A model generated the notes under the pieces. It was given only the letters and a program-made list of their open reading frames with translations, ran no database searches and was not told the DNA's origin. Below, piece after piece: positions 5,808-9,380 of a DNA stretch of 9,380 nt (the stretch's first letter is position 1; the number at the start of each line of letters is the position of its first letter). The stretch is taken from assembly GCA_031262565.1 (NCBI GenBank), contig JAISHL010000018.1:1-9380 (forward strand), in the 5' to 3' direction. Source of the DNA: Candidatus Nomurabacteria bacterium (GTDB lineage Bacteria; Patescibacteriota; Saccharimonadia; Saccharimonadales; Saccharimonadaceae). A program made the position numbers and the translations under genes.

Positions 5808-6968
5808 ATGATAAGTCGTGAATTAGTAGAACAAGTAAAGACGGAATTGGTCTGGTATCCGATTGTGTCGCTAACTGGACCACGACAGAGTGGTAAATCT
5901 ACACTTTTGAGGACATTTTTTTCAGAGTTTGACTATGTGACATTGGAAGATGTTGATGCTTTGCGCGAAGTGACCGATGATCCTCGCGGTTTTCTTAATA
6001 GACGCAAGACGCCGTTGATTATCGATGAAGCACAAAAAGCGCCTGAGTTATTTTCCTATATTCAAACTAAGACTGATAATGACAATACGGTGGGTGAATA
6101 TATTTTATCTGGATCGCAAAACTTTTTAATGATGAAGAGAATAACGCAAAGTTTAGCTGGAAGGGTTGGTATATTGCGATTAATGCCATTATCATACAGG
6201 GAATTGTCGATGACAACTGATGAAATAATAGATCTCAATATTACTATGTTGCGTGGTGGTTATCCGCGGCTATATGATAGAAACATTAATCCCGAGGTAT
6301 TTTTTCATGATTATCTCGAAACATATGTTGAACGAGATGTGCGTGATTTGTCAAACGTGCATGATTTGAACAAATTTAGATCATTTATTCAACTGTGTGC
6401 ATTGCGTAATGGTCAATTAATTAATTATGCGTCACTGGCATCGGATGTTGGAGTTAGCGAAATGACAATTCGTGGATGGCTGTCTCTACTAGAGACGAGT
6501 TATATAATTCGAGTTTTACCGCCATATTATAGACAATTATCGCGCCGACTAATTAAAAGTCCAAAATTTTATTTTATTGATACTGGTTTTTTGTGTTATT
6601 TGCTTGATATTAAAACGGTTGATGAGCTAAAAAGTAGTAAATATTACGGATCTATTTTTGAGGCGTTTGTAATTAGTGAGATAGTTAAAAATAGTTATAA
6701 TCAAGGAAAAAGTATCAGAAATATTTGTTTTTATCGAGATAGTGAGAGTAAAGAGATAGATTTAGTTATTGAAAATCGACCAGATGATTTGGAGCTATAT
6801 GAGATTAAGGCTAGTGAGACTCGAAAAAGCGATTTTGCAGATGCGGTAAATTCAATCGGTGAGCTATTAAGCGTGTCTGAGAATCAGCGTAATATAATTT
6901 ACCAGGGGGAGGACGGAGTTAGGGTTTCTGGAGTTAATTTTATCAATTGGCGGAAAGTGGTCAAGTAA
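5808..6968 (+). CDS. AAA-type ATPase with DUF4143 / PD-(D/E)XK-like C-terminal domain
   Basis: A 386-residue protein of the common 'ATP-binding protein, AAA_14 plus DUF4143' group. Seen: Walker A GPRQSGKST (residues 24-32), Walker B PLIIDEAQ (69-76; D73, E74), the sensor-like ILSGSQNF (99-106), LPLSYRE-like LMPLSYRE (125-132), a winged-helix region (about 206-235, ASDVGVSEMTIRGWLSLLE), and a C-terminal nuclease-like fold with E285 (GSIFEAFV), D318 (KEIDLVIE) and E332-x-K334 (YEIKAS). The last three fit a PD-(D/E)XK triad. Cellular function of this family is poorly defined; it is often found as scattered singletons, and nothing here shows a role in glycan synthesis. I prefer ATG 5808 because MISREL matches usual family starts and an extended -10 sits 7 nt before it. 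ATG 5766 in the repeat would add 14 residues (MDLQKNKFNDNIVV). Seven nt separate its stop from the next gene. Confidence 0.88.
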   Translation: MISRELVEQVKTELVWYPIVSLTGPRQSGKSTLLRTFFSEFDYVTLEDVDALREVTDDPRGFLNRRKTPLIIDEAQKAPELFSYIQTKTDNDNTVGEYILSGSQNFLMMKRITQSLAGRVGILRLMPLSYRELSMTTDEIIDLNITMLRGGYPRLYDRNINPEVFFHDYLETYVERDVRDLSNVHDLNKFRSFIQLCALRNGQLINYASLASDVGVSEMTIRGWLSLLETSYIIRVLPPYYRQLSRRLIKSPKFYFIDTGFLCYLLDIKTVDELKSSKYYGSIFEAFVISEIVKNSYNQGKSIRNICFYRDSESKEIDLVIENRPDDLELYEIKASETRKSDFADAVNSIGELLSVSENQRNIIYQGEDGVRVSGVNFINWRKVVK

Positions 6969-6975
6969 TTATTGC

Positions 6976-8496
6976 ATGAAAATTTTTAGCAAACTTGCAA
7001 TCTTGCGTAACTGGCTAGTATTGAAAAACGTTGGCGCTTGGAAAGCAACTTGGCTGTTTGCGCCAATTACGATTTGGTTTAGTTATCGTCCACTAATTTC
7101 GCTCGGGCGTAACGAAACGATGCATTTTGAGCTATCTGTTGTATTAATTTATATCCTAATTCTGGCTCTTATGGGACTGTCGAAAATTTGGCACGGACGA
7201 CATAAATTAGTAAAAAATAAAGCGGCTTGGCTGACGAACACGTTTGTTATTTGGAATTTAATATCTCTACTTTGGACAGAAAATTTGACGCGCGGGATAT
7301 TGACTTGTGGCATAGTTGGAATTTTGTGGCTGATTTTTCTGGCGACAATAGTAGAAAAAGAGAAGATGCGGAAAATTTTACCAGCACTGGTGAAGATTTT
7401 TATTGCGAGCGCGGTTGTGATGTGCGTATTGGCGTGGGTGCAAATGATCGGCGGGATTTGGTTGAGCCAGAGCGAAACGTTGTTGTGTAATGGTTGCGTG
7501 GCGGCGCAGTTTGGCTTTGTTCGACCGAATGTATTTACGATTGAGCCACAATTTTTTGGCAATATTTTGCTCGTGCCGATTTTGATTTTATTGTGGCAAA
7601 GTTTAGAGAAAAAAGCAAATTGGCGCATGAATTTAGTATTCATTTTTTTGGTCAGCACGTTGTTTTTGACGTTGTCGCGCGGGGCGATTTTTGCGTTCGG
7701 GCTCGGCGCGGTGGTTCTGCTGATTTTGCAAGTGAAATTTTGGCGACAAGTGTTGTTTGGTGTCGGCTTGATTGTGTCGGGGTTTATTTTGGCGCTGGTT
7801 TGTCAGGGCGTGACTGCTGTGATAAATCCGAATTTCAGTGAAACTTTTAGTGGTGCAGTTAATAAAAGTTTGAATCATTTATCGATGGGGATTATAGATT
7901 TGCGCGGAAGTGAGGGTGAAGATTTAAGTCAGGCGCAGAATATTAAAACTGATGTGAATGATAAAAAATATTTTAATGAAGAAATAGAGATCTCGAAGCA
8001 AGCTCAGGAGGATAAACAGAATAATGAGAAGATTGCTGAGACGGAAAAAATAATCGAGATCAATAGCTCTGAGACAAAAAATGAGCCACAGCTTGACGGC
8101 TATGTAGAGGAGTCGACGAATGTGCGGCTGAAGATGTCGGAAGTGGCGCTGAAAGCTTGGGCGAAAAATCCGCAAACAATCGCGTTTGGTGTTGGCGTTG
8201 GCGGAGCGGGTTCGGCTATGAATGAAGTTTCGGATGGCGAAATCGGCTCGCGAGAGATTGTTCAGAATGAATTTATTGAGATTTTGCTCGAAAATGGGCT
8301 GGTTGGAGGCGTGATTTTTCTGGGGATGATTTTTGGGCTATTTTATGCGACGCGACGAGAAAAATTCTGCTGGGCAATTATTGCAGCGTTTTTGGTGCAG
8401 TGGAACTTTTTTTCGGGTTATCCAAACGCGCTACATATTTATCTAATTTTCATAGTAATGTTTGCTTATTTTAATTATAAAAACAGAAAAGAATAG
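6976..8496 (+). CDS. O-antigen ligase / Wzy polymerase family membrane protein
   Basis: A 506-residue polytopic membrane protein with about 11-12 hydrophobic segments. The Wzy_C/WaaL-type signature is visible: TLSRGAIFAFGLGA (residues 232-245, with the SRG motif), then a large loop (about 283-433), and after it MSEVALKAWAKNP (387-399), FGVGVGGAG (404-412) and QNEFIEILLENGLVGG (430-445), which precede the last helices. Family members join or polymerise lipid-linked glycans on the outer face of the cytoplasmic membrane; in a monoderm cell this would attach or polymerise surface polysaccharide. Polymerase versus ligase activity, or protein O-glycosylation, cannot be separated by sequence reading alone. 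Residues about 312-372 of the loop form a strongly charged, low-complexity insert rich in E, K, N, Q and S. There is no good SD before ATG 6976; it is probably cotranscribed with the ATPase 7 nt upstream. Confidence 0.85.
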   Translation: MKIFSKLAILRNWLVLKNVGAWKATWLFAPITIWFSYRPLISLGRNETMHFELSVVLIYILILALMGLSKIWHGRHKLVKNKAAWLTNTFVIWNLISLLWTENLTRGILTCGIVGILWLIFLATIVEKEKMRKILPALVKIFIASAVVMCVLAWVQMIGGIWLSQSETLLCNGCVAAQFGFVRPNVFTIEPQFFGNILLVPILILLWQSLEKKANWRMNLVFIFLVSTLFLTLSRGAIFAFGLGAVVLLILQVKFWRQVLFGVGLIVSGFILALVCQGVTAVINPNFSETFSGAVNKSLNHLSMGIIDLRGSEGEDLSQAQNIKTDVNDKKYFNEEIEISKQAQEDKQNNEKIAETEKIIEINSSETKNEPQLDGYVEESTNVRLKMSEVALKAWAKNPQTIAFGVGVGGAGSAMNEVSDGEIGSREIVQNEFIEILLENGLVGGVIFLGMIFGLFYATRREKFCWAIIAAFLVQWNFFSGYPNALHIYLIFIVMFAYFNYKNRKE

Positions 8497-8503
8497 TTTA
8501 AAG

Positions 8504-9088
8504 TCAGCGTTTATTTCTCAGCGCTAATCTCACGCGCTCAGCGGTCGGATTGTCGTTCGGCACATCAGCGAGGGCAGTGGTCGCATCAGATAAACTAAAT
8601 CCGAGCGCCATTAGTGCATCTAATGCTTCGTCGCCAGCGAAGTTTTGCAGTGCGCCAGTCGCGGAATCGTGCATTGGAACGTAGGTTGCGGCGCCAACTT
8701 TATCGCGCAGGTCAACCGTCACGCGCTCGGCGGTTTTTTTGCCAACTCCACTGGCGCGGGCGATAAAAACAACGTCGGCGCTTGCGATGGCGGATCGGAC
8801 GGTTTCCGCGTCGCCTAAACTCAGAATTGCCAATCCAGCCTTTGGACCGACTCCTTGAACGGTGATTAAAAGTTCAAACAAACGCTTGGCTGTCAAAGTT
8901 GAAAATCCGAACAACTCTTCGGCTTGCTCGCGAATGTGGTGATATGTGTAAAATTTTACGTCGTCGTCAAGATTTGCACGTTCATAATCGTTGGTCGAAA
9001 CTGAAATTTCATAACCAACGCCATGCACGTCAACGACGATTGAACCGAGAAATTTTTCCGCGACGCGCCCCGAAACGAATGCTATCAT
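8504..9088 (-). CDS. ruvA: Holliday junction branch-migration protein RuvA
   Basis: A 194-residue protein, close to the usual 190-205. RuvA tetramers bind four-way DNA junctions and load the RuvB motor during recombination and repair. Seen: the N-terminal OB-fold start MIAFVSGRV with VDVHGVGYEISVS (19-31) and FYTYHHIREQAEELFGF (46-62). Two helix-hairpin-helix motifs follow, GVGPKAGLAILS (79-90) and GVGKKTAERVTVDLRDK (114-130), then a linker and the small C-terminal domain that contacts RuvB (about 152-192, EALDALMALGFS). All three domains are intact. It converges with the ligase-like gene (7-nt gap) and is divergent from the helicase gene. An extended -10 lies six bases before its ATG, so the mRNA is probably leaderless. 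ruvB and ruvC are not in this window. Confidence 0.96.
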   Translation of the reverse strand: MIAFVSGRVAEKFLGSIVVDVHGVGYEISVSTNDYERANLDDDVKFYTYHHIREQAEELFGFSTLTAKRLFELLITVQGVGPKAGLAILSLGDAETVRSAIASADVVFIARASGVGKKTAERVTVDLRDKVGAATYVPMHDSATGALQNFAGDEALDALMALGFSLSDATTALADVPNDNPTAERVRLALRNKR

Positions 9089-9094
9089 GCAAAC

Positions 9095-9105
9095 ATTTTA
9101 GCATA
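9095..9105 (-). promoter_or_regulatory. Extended -10 promoter of ruvA, probably leaderless
   Basis: On the minus strand TATGCTAAAAT is followed by six bases (GTTTGC) and the ruvA ATG. This is an extended -10 (TG-C-TAAAAT). No convincing -35 is found at 17 bp, and there is no SD. Spacing is identical to that before the GT2 gene. Confidence 0.6.
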
Positions 9106-9161
9106 AATCTCACTCACTTATTGTAAAATTACAAAAACCAAACCCAGATTCACGTCTTGAT

Positions 9162-9172
9162 TGTGATAAAAT
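9162..9172 (+). promoter_or_regulatory. Extended -10 promoter of the UvrD-like helicase gene, probably leaderless
   Basis: TGTGATAAAAT includes TG-A-TAAAAT, followed by six bases (ATAAGT) and ATG 9179. No SD lies between. The 90-bp gap to ruvA thus carries two back-to-back promoters of the same design. Confidence 0.6.
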
Positions 9173-9178
9173 ATAAGT

Positions 9179-9380
9179 ATGGATTACAATAAAATTTTTC
9201 AGAAAAAACTTGGCGAATTAAATAAATCGCAGCGCGATGCGGTTGATAAAGTTGACGGTCCAGTGATGGTCGTGGCTGGTCCGGGAACTGGCAAAACGCA
9301 ACTTTTGGCGATGCGGGTAGCGAATATTCTGCGCGAAACTGACGCGAGTCCGCAGAATGTTTTGTGTTTGACTTTTACGG
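9179..9380 (+). CDS. UvrD/Rep-family superfamily I DNA helicase, N-terminal part
   Basis: The first 67 codons of a gene that runs off the window. After a short lead (MDYNKIFQKKLGE) comes the Q-motif-like LNKSQRDAV (residues 14-22). Then follow VMVVAGPGTGKTQLLAMR, containing the Walker A motif AGPGTGKT, and the motif Ia region VLCLTFT at the window edge. This is the standard N-terminus of SF1A 3'-5' helicases such as UvrD/PcrA, which unwind DNA with ATP in repair and replication. The wording LNKSQRDAV and GPGTGKTQLLAMRV recalls the long UvrD-like helicases, some with a C-terminal PD-(D/E)XK nuclease domain, seen in CPR genomes; whether this one has that domain lies outside the window. The start is set by the extended -10 placed six bases upstream. 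Confidence 0.9.
   Translation, partial: MDYNKIFQKKLGELNKSQRDAVDKVDGPVMVVAGPGTGKTQLLAMRVANILRETDASPQNVLCLTFT

Noticed and set aside
7149..8175. Several open frames on both strands inside the ligase-like gene
   Set aside because: They are shadows of one continuous membrane-protein frame; none has a start signal or recognisable domain.
1..9380. CRISPR array, insertion sequence, tRNA or rRNA gene
   Set aside because: I saw no regularly spaced repeats, transposase motifs, terminal inverted repeats or cloverleaf-like stretches, and almost all of the window is protein coding.

Overview
The window looks like a chromosomal piece of a small-genome, AT-rich monoderm bacterium. The best guess is Candidatus Saccharibacteria (TM7) or a related Patescibacteria/CPR lineage. 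This rests on the style of the superfamily I helicase start, the AT-rich glycan genes packed with 4-nt overlaps, the DUF2304/GT2 pair and the AAA/DUF4143 ATPase. TGA acts as a stop where genes overlap (e.g. 1852-1854), so the standard bacterial code fits and a Gracilibacteria-type recoding is not needed. The lineage call is inference; no rRNA gene is present.

Layout: (1) 1-3446, plus strand, a tight operon for a surface or secreted glycan. It holds the 3' end of a FnlA/CapE/WbjB-type UDP-GlcNAc 4,6-dehydratase/5-epimerase, a soluble YdcF/DUF218-like protein, an RmlD-like reductase, and a GT-B glycosyltransferase fused to a four-helix DMT/SMR-like membrane domain. (2) 3457-4508, minus strand, a coupled pair: a GT2 polyprenyl-phosphate-sugar-synthase-like enzyme and a small DUF2304-like membrane protein. 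(3) 4619-5638, plus strand, galE behind a near-consensus sigma-70 promoter and a strong Shine-Dalgarno (SD). (4) 5639-5807, a short intergenic region with a partial 22-bp tandem duplication, leading into an AAA/DUF4143 ATPase (5808-6968). (5) 6976-8496, an O-antigen ligase/Wzy-type polytopic membrane protein with an unusual charged low-complexity insert in its big loop. (6) 8504-9088, minus strand, ruvA, and from 9179, plus strand, the start of a UvrD-like helicase. This housekeeping end is visibly richer in G+C than the left end.

Read together, most of the window makes and assembles a glycan. FnlA-type and RmlD-type enzymes make a 2-acetamido-2,6-dideoxy-L-hexose nucleotide, GalE supplies UDP-Gal or UDP-GalNAc, and the two glycosyltransferases use such donors, probably at a polyprenyl carrier. 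The DMT domain and DUF2304 protein may anchor enzymes or move lipid-linked sugars, and the ligase-like protein polymerises or transfers the product outside the cell.

The most notable observations are the glycosyltransferase-DMT fusion, and a repeated start architecture (extended -10 element TGnTAAnnT placed 6-7 nt before an ATG, with no SD). The latter suggests that four of the genes are transcribed as leaderless mRNAs.
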